NCBI GenBank assembly: GCA_017937025.1
Contig: JAGBEJ010000002.1
Coordinates: forward strand, 248,001 to 312,000
From: Paludibacteraceae bacterium
GTDB lineage: Bacteria; Bacteroidota; Bacteroidia; Bacteroidales; Paludibacteraceae
Direction: 5' to 3'
Length of the DNA stretch: 64,000 nt
The translations under genes were made by a program, and so were the position numbers. Of the stretch, positions 9,079-17,866 are shown piece after piece. Below the pieces are notes generated by a model. The model was not told the DNA's origin, ran no database searches, and was given only the letters and a program-made list of their open reading frames with translations. Position 1 is the first letter of the stretch. The number at the start of each line of letters is the position of its first letter.

Positions 9079-10183
9079 AACATTATTCATAAATCACACA
9101 AACGATGTGTTCGGAGCTGAGACTGTGCTTCTAAGTATCTTCAAGAGCATTAATACCGACAGGATGGAATACGTTCATGTCTTAGAACCAAGATACAAAA
9201 AAACAAACTCGGATTTTCGCAGAGCAGCAATGGAATGCGGTGTAAAAAACATTATTTCGCTCCCATACAAAAATCTTGGAGGCGGCATTATCCGAAATTT
9301 CTTCGTTTTGATTTACAATATATATGCAGCTACAAGAACCGCACTATATGTAAAAAAGCACAACATAGACACAATATACTCTAACACTTCTGTCACTTGC
9401 CTTGGGTGCATTGTTGCATTATTGACTAGGAAAAAACACATTTGGCACATCCACGAACCACTGACTGAATACTACATATCCAAAAGCACCCTGCCTGTTC
9501 TAAAAAAACTGTTCTCATACAAGAGAAACAAATTCGTATTCATATCAAGAATTCATGAAAAAGAATGGAAGAATAGGTTTCATAACATATCAGACTCTTG
9601 CATCATATACAATCCTATAAAACAGATTCCTCCATTTCTCAAAAAGCCAAGCGAGAAAATCGTTTTCGGATACATCGGCAGCCTGGCTGTCAGAAAAAAT
9701 GTCATATCGCTTGTTAAAGCATACAACGCATATACAACAGACCACATTGGCAGCAGCCATCTCCTTATTACTGACAACGATGGAGACGCGAAAAAAGACA
9801 TACATGACTTAGTGGAAGCCGACAAGAATCTTAAAAATCACATAATATTCACAAAAGAAAGAAACATCGGTAATCTTTTCAAAAATATTGACATCTTGAT
9901 ATTACCATCATATTCTGAGACATGGGGCATGGTGGCTACAGAAGCTATGTCGGCAGGCATACCTGTAATTGCCACAAAAAATAGCGGACTGACAGACATA
10001 TTTGAAAACAATAAAGAAGTTGTCTATATCGACCCGTATAATATTTCAGATATAACAAACGCATTAATATCAATATCAGATGAAAAAACAAGAACTGATA
10101 TTGCAAACAATGCCATATCAAAACTGAACGCTTTTGATTTTAACAGCAACTTTGCAACACACATACAAGCACTTTTGAGATGA
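9071..10183 (+). CDS. Glycosyltransferase family 4 protein
   Basis: This 370-residue GT-B enzyme has an N-terminal half with TIYSNTSVTCLG and HIWHIHEP, and a C-terminal GT4 domain with IVFGYIGSLAVRKN (start of the nucleotide-sugar domain) and SYSETWGMVATEAMSAGIP, the E-x7-E donor-binding motif. It should add a sugar from a nucleotide donor to the lipid-linked repeat unit at the cytoplasmic membrane face. Donor and acceptor are unknown. It overlaps wzy by 8 nt and the next gene by 4 nt (ATGA). Confidence 0.88.
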   Translation: MSRTLFINHTNDVFGAETVLLSIFKSINTDRMEYVHVLEPRYKKTNSDFRRAAMECGVKNIISLPYKNLGGGIIRNFFVLIYNIYAATRTALYVKKHNIDTIYSNTSVTCLGCIVALLTRKKHIWHIHEPLTEYYISKSTLPVLKKLFSYKRNKFVFISRIHEKEWKNRFHNISDSCIIYNPIKQIPPFLKKPSEKIVFGYIGSLAVRKNVISLVKAYNAYTTDHIGSSHLLITDNDGDAKKDIHDLVEADKNLKNHIIFTKERNIGNLFKNIDILILPSYSETWGMVATEAMSAGIPVIATKNSGLTDIFENNKEVVYIDPYNISDITNALISISDEKTRTDIANNAISKLNAFDFNSNFATHIQALLR

Positions 10184-11004
10184 TTGACATATTACTCTCT
10201 ACATATAACGGAGAAAGATTCATAAAAGAACAGATTGATTCTATTCTATCTCAGACTTTTACGGATTGGAGGCTTATCATCAGAGATGATTTTTCAAAAG
10301 ATAATACTCCACTTATAATAAAAGAATATTCAGAAAAGTATCCTGAGAAAATAAGCATACTCACGTCCGAAAAAAATCTGGGCTGCAAAAGTTCATTCGA
10401 GACGCTTCTCAGAGAAAGCAAAAATGATTATGTAATGTTCTCTGACCAAGATGACATCTGGCTTCCTGATAAAGTAAAAGAAGCCTACCAAATGATGATA
10501 GAAGCAGAAAGGGACAACAAAGGCAAAGCGATTATCTGCTGTACAGATTTGATTGTGGTAAACGAAAAACTGGAGGTACTAAAAAAATCATACTGGGACT
10601 ACGCAAGAATCCGTCCTTCCTTGCTCAAAACATACAACATGCTATCCGTAAACAATTATGTCACTGGATGCACTATGATAATAAACAGGAAGGCAAGAGA
10701 AACATCCTTACCATTTGGCAAAAACGCATTGCTTCATGACTCATACATCGCACTGAAAGTAAAAGCGGAAGGAGGGCTGATACTACATTCAAGCAAAAGC
10801 AACATTTATTACAGGCAGCATGGCTATAACGAAGTGGGGGCTATAGAAGTGAAATACGATTATAACTATTTCATAAGGAAAGCCATAAACATAAAAAATA
10901 TAATCCATTGCCAATATTTGAATTACAAACAAGCCAAAGAGGTTCGTAATATAAATATCATTATCTTTATACTTTGCAGAATTACATACTTGCTTAGAAG
11001 ATGA
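10180..11004 (+). CDS. Glycosyltransferase family 2 protein (rhamnosyltransferase-like)
   Basis: This 274-residue GT-A enzyme begins DILLSTYNGERFIKEQIDSI, the classic GT2 start, and has the DxD-type metal site in FSDQDDIWLPDKV. Close relatives are often annotated as rhamnosyltransferases, but sugar specificity cannot be read off. GCTMIINRKARE and HDSYIALK are conserved in the group. The gene overlaps both neighbours by 4 nt (ATGA), suggesting coupled translation. Its product and the next one share the same start and DQDDIW motif and are probably paralogues acting one after the other. Confidence 0.87.
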   Translation: MIDILLSTYNGERFIKEQIDSILSQTFTDWRLIIRDDFSKDNTPLIIKEYSEKYPEKISILTSEKNLGCKSSFETLLRESKNDYVMFSDQDDIWLPDKVKEAYQMMIEAERDNKGKAIICCTDLIVVNEKLEVLKKSYWDYARIRPSLLKTYNMLSVNNYVTGCTMIINRKARETSLPFGKNALLHDSYIALKVKAEGGLILHSSKSNIYYRQHGYNEVGAIEVKYDYNYFIRKAINIKNIIHCQYLNYKQAKEVRNINIIIFILCRITYLLRR

Positions 11005-11729
11005 TTTCAGTTTGCATAGCCACATACAACGGCGAAAAATACATAAAAGCACAATTAGAGTCCATCTTGGCGCAAATAGGACAAGACGATGAGATTATCG
11101 TATCCGACGATAATTCGACCGACAACACAATATCCGAGATAGAAAGTCTCAATGACAATAGAATCAAGGTAAAAAAGAATCGCAAGACGATAAAAAAAGA
11201 ATCACAGCACAAAGTATTCCAGTTAATGGACAAAATAAGACTGAATTTCGAGAATGCCCTCGTCGAAGCCAAAGGCGACTACATATTTCTGGCAGACCAA
11301 GATGACATCTGGAAAGAAGACAAGGTCAAAAGCATCTTAAAAATGCTTGAAGATTATGATTGCGTTGTCCATGACTGCGAGGTCTGGAACGGAGAAAAAG
11401 TTACAATAAACTCATTCTTTGAATACTTCAAAACAGGAAGAAATCTTTTCTATTCACTGCTCAAATCGCCATTCATGGGATGCTGCATGGCATTCAACAA
11501 GAAAATACTAAACAAAGCGGTTCCTTATCCAGACATGCATGTCGAGCACGACACTTATATTGGACTTTGCGCTTTCAAATATGGAAACGTCGGATTCTGC
11601 GACAAAAAACTTATCAAATACAGAAGACACGAAGACAACGTGTCACCATGCGCCGACGACAACACTAATTCACTATATATAAAATTAATAAGAAGATTAT
11701 ACATGCTGGTTTCACTAATCAAAGCGTAA
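11001..11729 (+). CDS. Glycosyltransferase family 2 protein
   Basis: This 242-residue GT-A enzyme has the N-terminal ISVCIATYNGEKYIKAQLES, SDDNSTDNT and the metal-binding FLADQDDIWKEDKV. It resembles the preceding gene product and likely adds a further sugar of the repeat unit. It overlaps the preceding gene by 4 nt; the following gene starts 4 nt after its stop. At 242 residues it is at the short end of the family, but the core is complete. Confidence 0.86.
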   Translation: MISVCIATYNGEKYIKAQLESILAQIGQDDEIIVSDDNSTDNTISEIESLNDNRIKVKKNRKTIKKESQHKVFQLMDKIRLNFENALVEAKGDYIFLADQDDIWKEDKVKSILKMLEDYDCVVHDCEVWNGEKVTINSFFEYFKTGRNLFYSLLKSPFMGCCMAFNKKILNKAVPYPDMHVEHDTYIGLCAFKYGNVGFCDKKLIKYRRHEDNVSPCADDNTNSLYIKLIRRLYMLVSLIKA

Positions 11730-11733
11730 TAGA

Positions 11734-12855
11734 ATGAGTAAAGGCAAAATACTATTTTCAGGAAACACTGCCTGGAGCATGTACAACTTCAGAAGGCAAG
11801 TCATCAGCTATTTCATAAAAGATGGGTATGATGCAGTGGTGGTCGCTCCTAACGACAATGTCCACAACAAGAAGCTGGAGGAGATTGGCGCAAAATTCAT
11901 AAACATTGAACTGGACAGAAAAGGGACGAATCCAATAGGAGAACTCAAATTGTTTTTCAGATTCAGAAAAATAATCAAGAGCGAGAAGCCCGACTACTGC
12001 TTCTTCTACACTATAAAGCCCAACATATACGGAGGACTCGCCGCTGGACTGACCAAGACAAATTTCACTCCCATAACCACAGGGCTCGGATTCATATTCA
12101 ACAACAAAGGCATGGTGTCAAAAATCTCGAAGAGCCTATACAAAGCAGCATTCTCATTTGCTGACAACGTGTGGTTCTTAAACGACCAGGACAAAAAAGA
12201 CTTTGTTGAATCCAAAATAATAAAAGAGGAAAAAGGCTTTGTTTTAAAAGCTGGCGAAGGCCTAGATATCAATCGATTCCACCTGACTGAAATAACAGGA
12301 GACAAAAGAAGTTTTCTGCTGTCGGCAAGAATGCTGTACGAGAAAGGAGTTGGTATTTTTGAGGAAGCAGCAAGAATACTGAAGCCTCAATATCCTAATG
12401 TCGAATTCAACCTGTTGGGGTTCATAGACAAAGGCAATCCGGAAGGTATCCCCGAAGAAACAATAAACCAATGGGTAAAAGAAGGCAATGTCAACTATTT
12501 AGGTAAAACAGACGACGTCCGCCCTTTCATAGAGCAATCGACATGCGTAGTGCTGCCTTCATACTACAGAGAAGGCGTTCCGTTCTCCATACTCGAGGGA
12601 GCCGCATGCGGCAGACCCATAATAACAACCGACAACACTGGGTGCCGAGAAGTTGTTAACGATGGCGTAAGTGGTTATCTTTGTAAAAAGAAAGACGCCC
12701 AAAGCCTAGCTAAAGCCATGGAGAAAATCATAAACTCCGACAACGAAACACTAAACAAAATGGGCAAAGCGGGAAGAGAGAAGGTCGAGAATGAATTCAA
12801 TGTCAATGATGTAATAGAGATATACAAACAAGAAATAAAAAAACATTTGAAATAA
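11734..12855 (+). CDS. Glycosyltransferase family 4 protein
   Basis: This 373-residue GT-B enzyme begins KILFSGNTAWSMYNFRRQVI and has the WbpX/CapM-like pattern FFYTIKPNIYGGLAAG and TTGLGFIFNN. The GT4 C-terminal domain is marked by LLSARMLYEKGVGIFEEAA and YREGVPFSILEGAACGRPI, which holds the E-x7-E-type donor site. Such enzymes in Bacteroidales O-antigen clusters often transfer N-acetylfucosamine-like or galactose residues; which one is unknown. Base composition is a little closer to the genome average than the wzx-wzy part. Confidence 0.87.
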   Translation: MSKGKILFSGNTAWSMYNFRRQVISYFIKDGYDAVVVAPNDNVHNKKLEEIGAKFINIELDRKGTNPIGELKLFFRFRKIIKSEKPDYCFFYTIKPNIYGGLAAGLTKTNFTPITTGLGFIFNNKGMVSKISKSLYKAAFSFADNVWFLNDQDKKDFVESKIIKEEKGFVLKAGEGLDINRFHLTEITGDKRSFLLSARMLYEKGVGIFEEAARILKPQYPNVEFNLLGFIDKGNPEGIPEETINQWVKEGNVNYLGKTDDVRPFIEQSTCVVLPSYYREGVPFSILEGAACGRPIITTDNTGCREVVNDGVSGYLCKKKDAQSLAKAMEKIINSDNETLNKMGKAGREKVENEFNVNDVIEIYKQEIKKHLK

Positions 12856-12856
12856 G

Positions 12857-13801
12857 ATGGAAGAAAACAAGACAAACAACGAACCCAAAGAATTGGACTT
12901 GATAGACATAATCAAATTATGCATTAAAGCCGTGAAAAAATGCATTGATATGTTCAAAAGGGCAATCATAAGCATACTGAGAATAAACATCAAGTATTGG
13001 TACATTCTGCTTACGTTCATTGTAGCCGGAGCATGTATCGCTTTTCTGACAAGGCCACAGGAACAGAAATGCGCTAGTTTTCACCTGAAGACATTCTTTG
13101 TACCTGCCCAAAGTGTAATCAACAACATAAACTACCTCAACAATAAAATAGACGGTAAAGGCAACGCAAAACTAGCAAATATGTTATGTGTGCCTCAAAA
13201 AGATGTCAAAAACATAACAAACATTTACGCATGTGCAGTATATGATATCAACGGTGATGAAATTCCTGATAAAGACATAGCTAATATCAATGACACGAGC
13301 AAAGTACCTATGAAATATGCGCTTCACGTATTCATCAATTCAGAAGGAAATTGCGATTTTGAAGTCATAAAGAATGCGCTTATTAGTTATAACAACAAGG
13401 ATAAATCAATCACAGAAGTGTCTAAATACAATTATGAGACACAGATGTATGAACTCAACGGATATGAGTCAGAAATAAGAAAAATTGATTCTGCAAGGGC
13501 TCAAATCGCATCTTCTGGAAAATTCAGCATTGACAAAAGTGGAGAAAGCATGCAATTTGCAGGAGATCCTTTCTCCATAAAAGAGATGCAGGATATTATA
13601 GAGACTTGTGCTAGAATAAAATTTGCCATGACTCAGCAAAGAATTCCAGTTGCTACGCTCTCACCTACATACGTAAACACAATCGCCAGTTCTATAAAAA
13701 GGACTGCTACCATTATAATACTATTCTATTTGGCTGGTCTAATCTTGGGATACGCAATCAAGAACAGAAAAGCTATCATAAATGCATTAAAAGAAGACTA
13801 A
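12857..13801 (+). CDS. Wzz-like chain-length determinant protein
   Basis: This 314-residue protein has two transmembrane helices, at about residues 48-66 (YWYILLTFIVAGACIAFL) and 278-297 (ATIIILFYLAGLILGY), around a periplasmic domain, the topology of polysaccharide co-polymerases. An extra 45-residue basic cytoplasmic segment precedes the first helix. It would set the length of the Wzy product. No tyrosine-kinase domain is attached, which points to an O-antigen-type rather than capsule-type Wzz. It is the last gene of the operon: a strong terminator follows 20 nt downstream. Confidence 0.78.
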   Translation: MEENKTNNEPKELDLIDIIKLCIKAVKKCIDMFKRAIISILRINIKYWYILLTFIVAGACIAFLTRPQEQKCASFHLKTFFVPAQSVINNINYLNNKIDGKGNAKLANMLCVPQKDVKNITNIYACAVYDINGDEIPDKDIANINDTSKVPMKYALHVFINSEGNCDFEVIKNALISYNNKDKSITEVSKYNYETQMYELNGYESEIRKIDSARAQIASSGKFSIDKSGESMQFAGDPFSIKEMQDIIETCARIKFAMTQQRIPVATLSPTYVNTIASSIKRTATIIILFYLAGLILGYAIKNRKAIINALKED

Positions 13802-13819
13802 TCACTCATTCCACCAAAC

Positions 13820-13854
13820 AAAAAAGTCCAAGAAAGAAATTCTTGGACTTTTTT
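13820..13854. terminator. Bidirectional rho-independent terminator
   Basis: The stem GTCCAAGAA/TTCTTGGAC (13826-13834 and 13840-13848) has a 5-nt loop, an A-run before it and a T-run after it, so it can end both the polysaccharide operon (plus) and the convergent glycosidase gene (minus). Confidence 0.9.
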
Positions 13855-13871
13855 GTTGTTGTCGCACTACT

Positions 13872-15425
13872 CTATTTCAGTCGGATGGAGATGTCCTCCT
13901 CTGGTTTGGACTCCAAGCGGTATCGGTTCACGGCTGTGACGACTATCGAATAACGACCGTGCTTGCCTTCGAGGAACGATGACAGGTCGTACGATGTATC
14001 TGTGGTTACGCAAATGATGTTGGACGGGTCGGACATGTCGCCGGCATGCTTGCCCTGAAATGCGTAAACGACATAGTAAGCTGGAGCCAGACCGCCCTCC
14101 CCTGCCGCTGCTGACCACGACAGCCTGTAAACGTAAGGCGACGACTTGGACGAGCGATGGCGGCTTATCTCCACATTAGCCGGCTGCGGAGTGCGCAGCG
14201 AGTCATTCACAGAAAGCAGTTTTGACGCCGGAGGCAATGCCGGCTGAGCATAGAATGATGTCCGGAGCGAGTCGTTGAATCCAAGCTCATTTTTCAGGAA
14301 GAACTTGGCACTGTAGTATATCTCGCCCGCCACAGCTGTGTCCTTTCTGTTGAGACGCATCTGCCTTGCCAGCTCGTTTGGCGACTGCCAAGCTCTATTC
14401 TTGGCGTTCTGCGAGAATCCCGACGAATACATCGAAACATACAGATTCGCCTTGCCCGAGTTCTTAGACCACCATGGCAACAACTTAGCGTAATCGACAT
14501 TGCTCTTGCCGATCTCCCAGTAGAGTTGCGGCGAAACGTAGTCCAAAAGGTCGTTGTCCACCCAGTTGAGGACGTCGGCATAAAGGTTGTCATAGTTGGT
14601 CAATGCGCGCGAAGTCTCCGAGCCTCGCGGGTCGTCAGCCTGATGGCGCCACACGCCGAAAGGCGATATGCCGAACTGCACCCATGGCTTGAGCGCATGT
14701 ATCGTGTCGGAAATCTGCGCTATGGCAAGATTCACATTGTCTCTGCGCCAGTCAGCCAGCGAAGCGAATCCGCGCGGATCCTTGGCGAACGACTTGGAGT
14801 CGTCAAACTTCTCTTTAGCTACTGGATATGGATAGAAATAATCGTCGAACACGATCGCGTCGAGGTCATAATTCACCACAAGCTCGGCTATGACTGCCGC
14901 AAGATAGTCGCGCGTCTCCTTCTGTCCCGGGTCGAAAAGAATCTTGCCGCCGTACTTCACGAACCATTCCGGATGCGAGTGATAGACGCTATTTGGCGCG
15001 AATTTGGACACATCGCTGTAGTTGAGCGCGCGGTACGGATTAACCCAAACATGAAGCTCCATGGCACGTTTGTGAGCCTCGGAGATGATGAACTTAAGCG
15101 GGTCGTAGAATGGTTCCGGCGCCTTGCCTGCAACTCCAGTAAGCCACTGCGACCATGGCTCTGTCTTCGAGTCATAGAAAGCGTCGGCCGACGGACGCGC
15201 CTGGAATATCACGGTGTTTATGTTGTCCCTCTTGAAAGCGTCAAGCATAGAGATAATCTCCGACTTCTGCTCCTCCACCGAAAGCCCTTTGGACGACGGC
15301 CAGTCGATGTTGGCAACTGTGGCTACCCACACGGCGCGCATCTCATGCTTCGGCTGTTTGGCCTGAGAGGCGACGGCATAAATGAAAAACGAAAGAAAAA
15401 ATAGAATCCTTGACGTGAACTTCAT
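13872..15425 (-). CDS. Family-10-like glycosyl hydrolase (GHL10/DUF187)
   Basis: This 517-residue exported protein has a signal peptide (ILFFLSFFIYAVASQA), then a GHL10 TIM-barrel domain (about residues 28-350) with the marks MRAVWVATVANIDWPS, FQARPSADAFYDS, HVWVNPYRALN, DAIVFDDYFYP and SPQLYWEIG. A fibronectin-III-like domain follows (about 415-517, SPYVYRLSWSAA). Relatives such as YngK are predicted glycosidases acting on cell-surface glycans; the acidic residues in FDDYF are likely catalytic, by family analogy. It stands alone, convergent with the polysaccharide operon. Whether it cuts that polymer is speculation. Confidence 0.87.
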   Translation of the reverse strand: MKFTSRILFFLSFFIYAVASQAKQPKHEMRAVWVATVANIDWPSSKGLSVEEQKSEIISMLDAFKRDNINTVIFQARPSADAFYDSKTEPWSQWLTGVAGKAPEPFYDPLKFIISEAHKRAMELHVWVNPYRALNYSDVSKFAPNSVYHSHPEWFVKYGGKILFDPGQKETRDYLAAVIAELVVNYDLDAIVFDDYFYPYPVAKEKFDDSKSFAKDPRGFASLADWRRDNVNLAIAQISDTIHALKPWVQFGISPFGVWRHQADDPRGSETSRALTNYDNLYADVLNWVDNDLLDYVSPQLYWEIGKSNVDYAKLLPWWSKNSGKANLYVSMYSSGFSQNAKNRAWQSPNELARQMRLNRKDTAVAGEIYYSAKFFLKNELGFNDSLRTSFYAQPALPPASKLLSVNDSLRTPQPANVEISRHRSSKSSPYVYRLSWSAAAGEGGLAPAYYVVYAFQGKHAGDMSDPSNIICVTTDTSYDLSSFLEGKHGRYSIVVTAVNRYRLESKPEEDISIRLK

Positions 15426-15445
15426 GTTTTTAAATAATGTTTCGA

Positions 15446-15453
15446 CAAAAGTA
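15446..15453 (-). promoter_or_regulatory. -7 element for the GHL10 gene
   Basis: On the minus strand TACTTTTG matches TAnnTTTG, about 20 nt upstream of the ATG at 15425. Confidence 0.6.
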
Positions 15454-15495
15454 ACTTTTTAGAATAACATTGCCTATGCTGGAAAAGATAATTTC

Positions 15496-15503
15496 TATAT
15501 TTG
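15496..15503 (+). promoter_or_regulatory. -7 element for the sigma-54 activator gene
   Basis: TATATTTG matches TAnnTTTG and supports the ATG at 15551 rather than any upstream in-frame start, since transcription would begin near 15510. Confidence 0.65.
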
Positions 15504-15550
15504 TAAGAATATATAAATGCGGACTGACAATAGCACAAAGGAGCGTCAAG

Positions 15551-16813
15551 ATGGAAAACATAGAGACACAACAGGTTAAACACAGATTCGGAATCATCGG
15601 CAACAGCAATGTGCTTAACAGAGCAATAGAAATAGCCATACAAGTGGCAAAGACCGACCTTTCGGTGCTCATAACAGGAGAAAGCGGAGTCGGCAAAGAG
15701 AACATCGCACAAATCATCCATCAATACAGCGCAAGAAAGCACAACAACTACATAGCCGTGAACTGCGGCGCAATCCCTAAAGGCACGATGGAGAGCGAGT
15801 TGTTCGGACACGAGAAAGGCTCATACACCGACGCCAAGAACGAAAGAAAGGGATACTTCGAAGTGGCCGAGAAGGGAACAATATTCCTTGACGAAATAGG
15901 CGAGCTGCCACTCGACGTGCAAGCCAAACTGCTGAGAGTTCTGGAAAACCACGAATACATCAGAGTGGGTTCCAGCACTGTAAAGAAGACCGACGTCAGA
16001 ATCGTGGCTGCGACTAACATCGACATAGAAAACGCCATAAAAGAAGGCAAGTTCAGAGAGGACCTGTACTACCGACTGAACACGATACCTATATCTATGC
16101 CGGCACTCAGGGACAGGAAAGAGGACATCATCCTGCTGTTCAGGAAATTCGCATCGGACTTCGCCGAGAAATACAGACGTCCATCAGTGAAACTGGACGA
16201 GGAAGCTCAGGCTGTACTGAGGGAATACTACTGGCCAGGAAACGTCAGACAGCTGAAGAACATTGCCGAGCAACTGTCGGTTTTAGAGACCGGAGTCATA
16301 AGCAAGGAATGCTTGCTCAGATACTTGCCAAACTGGAAATCAAGCGCACTGCCGGCTCTGACGAAAAGCAAGGAGGAGAAAACCTTTGAAAACGAGAGAG
16401 AGATTCTCTACCAAGTGCTTTTCGACATGAAAAAGGACATGAGCGACCTCAGAAGGCTGGTAAAGGAGATAATCGACAAGCAAGGCATAACAATCGACGA
16501 GAACATAAACCTCGGAGAGCAGGACAACACTGTCACAATACAGTGGGACAAGGACAACCAGGACACACTGCCTAACAATATCGGCGAAATAGTGCAAGAC
16601 CCTGTGCCTGCCCAGAAAAAGACCATCAACAAAAGACACATCGAGGACACGGAGGAATACGTGGAGGAGTCGTTGTCGCTGGAAGAGGCTGAGAAAGAGA
16701 TGATAAAGAAAGCCTTGGACAGGCACAACGGAAAGAGAAAACTCGCCGCAAAGGACCTTGACATTTCAGAAAGAACATTATACAGAAAGATAAAACAACT
16801 CGGATTAGAATAA
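15551..16813 (+). CDS. Sigma-54-dependent transcriptional activator (AAA+ and Fis HTH)
   Basis: This 420-residue protein has a central AAA+ domain with Walker A GESGVGKE (residues 43-50), Walker B GTIFLDEIGEL (near 110) and PGNVRQLKN, and a C-terminal Fis-type helix-turn-helix (KLAAKDLDISERTLYRKIKQ). It lacks an N-terminal receiver or sensor domain, as usual for the homologue found beside lptE-secG in Bacteroidales. The sigma-54 contact loop, GAFTGA in nearly all such proteins, reads GSYTDA here (residues 90-95); the central Thr is kept. An upstream extension to 15470 is open but lies before the promoter. The stop codon overlaps the lptE start. Confidence 0.9.
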   Translation: MENIETQQVKHRFGIIGNSNVLNRAIEIAIQVAKTDLSVLITGESGVGKENIAQIIHQYSARKHNNYIAVNCGAIPKGTMESELFGHEKGSYTDAKNERKGYFEVAEKGTIFLDEIGELPLDVQAKLLRVLENHEYIRVGSSTVKKTDVRIVAATNIDIENAIKEGKFREDLYYRLNTIPISMPALRDRKEDIILLFRKFASDFAEKYRRPSVKLDEEAQAVLREYYWPGNVRQLKNIAEQLSVLETGVISKECLLRYLPNWKSSALPALTKSKEEKTFENEREILYQVLFDMKKDMSDLRRLVKEIIDKQGITIDENINLGEQDNTVTIQWDKDNQDTLPNNIGEIVQDPVPAQKKTINKRHIEDTEEYVEESLSLEEAEKEMIKKALDRHNGKRKLAAKDLDISERTLYRKIKQLGLE

Positions 16814-17334
16814 TGACCAAAACAAGAACACGCTACAGCTTAATAGCCGCCATAGCGACAATACTGCTCGTCACTGGCTGCACCGTGTCATACAAATTCA
16901 ACGGAGCCTCTATCGACTACACCAAGACGAAGACCATAACCATAAGAAGCTTTACCAACAACGCGCCGCTCGTTTACCCTGCCCTCGCGCCTATGTTCAA
17001 CGAGTCGCTGCGAGACATTTACGCAAAGCAGACCAGACTGACGCAGGTCACAAACAACGGCGACATCGAGCTTGAAGGCGAAATCACAGGCTACGACATC
17101 ACCCCAATGTCCATAAGCGACGACGCCATAGCCGCCGAGACAAGACTTACCATAACCATAAACGTAAGATACTCAAACAAAGCCAATTCCGACAAGGATT
17201 TTGAGCGCAGTTTCTCTGCTTTCCAGAACTTCAGCAACACGCAGACACTGACACAAGTGCAGGAGCAACTCTGCCAGACAATCGTCGACGAGATAGTCGA
17301 GACAATATTCAACCAGACTGTCGCCGACTGGTAA
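16813..17334 (+). CDS. lptE: LPS assembly lipoprotein LptE
   Basis: This 173-residue lipoprotein has a signal peptide with lipobox LVTGC (acylated Cys at residue 22), then the LptE-family segment TVSYKFNGASIDYTKTKTI and RSFTNNAPLVYPALAPMF. LptE plugs the LptD barrel and helps insert LPS into the outer membrane. The ATG overlaps the TAA of the sigma-54 activator gene. The order activator-lptE-secG is common in Bacteroidales, which supports the call despite low sequence identity to proteobacterial LptE. Confidence 0.86.
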   Translation: MTKTRTRYSLIAAIATILLVTGCTVSYKFNGASIDYTKTKTITIRSFTNNAPLVYPALAPMFNESLRDIYAKQTRLTQVTNNGDIELEGEITGYDITPMSISDDAIAAETRLTITINVRYSNKANSDKDFERSFSAFQNFSNTQTLTQVQEQLCQTIVDEIVETIFNQTVADW

Positions 17335-17379
17335 CGCAAAAAGTCGCTTAAAGAGTTTGAAAGAAGGGAAAAATTCATT

Positions 17380-17386
17380 TACTTTG
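17380..17386 (+). promoter_or_regulatory. Probable -7 element for secG
   Basis: TACTTTG followed by CACC is one base shorter than TAnnTTTG, 41 nt before the secG ATG. A weak match; secG may also be read through from lptE. Confidence 0.35.
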
Positions 17387-17427
17387 CACCGCTAAAAATT
17401 AAGAATAACAAATAACAACAAAATAAA

Positions 17428-17772
17428 ATGTTCGGATTTTTAATCGTACTGATTGTAATTGCAGCTATACTGCTGATTGTAATAGTGTTAGCACAGAACC
17501 CCAAAGGAGGAGGTCTCGCACAGGGATTCTCTGGAGGAAACCAGATGCTGGGCGTGCAGGGAACTAACAAATTCCTGACCAACACAACATGGATTCTCGT
17601 AGGATTCATCGCTTTCGCAAGCGTAATCTCAGCGTCATTCTATGGTTCAAGCTCTGAGAAGCAGCAGGAAAACAGCGTAGCTCTTGAGGATGTCAACAGA
17701 CAGGCAAACGACGCAGCTTCTACAACATCGCTTCCTGTGGGCAACCAGCAGCAAGCACCTGCAGCTGAGTAA
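17428..17772 (+). CDS. secG: Preprotein translocase subunit SecG
   Basis: This 114-residue protein has two transmembrane helices (about residues 3-22 and 54-73), the conserved IVLAQNPKGGGLAQGF loop between them, and a Gln/Ala-rich C-terminal tail. SecG is the small non-essential subunit of the SecYEG channel in the inner membrane. The tail after residue 75 is longer than in E. coli but usual for Bacteroidetes. It follows lptE after 93 nt. Confidence 0.95.
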   Translation: MFGFLIVLIVIAAILLIVIVLAQNPKGGGLAQGFSGGNQMLGVQGTNKFLTNTTWILVGFIAFASVISASFYGSSSEKQQENSVALEDVNRQANDAASTTSLPVGNQQQAPAAE

Positions 17773-17866
17773 TCAAGACAAGACAAGCAAAAGAATTTTA
17801 CGGGGGTAAGGGATAGAAACCTATACTCCCGTTTTCTATATAAAGGAAAACATCACTGCAAAACAC

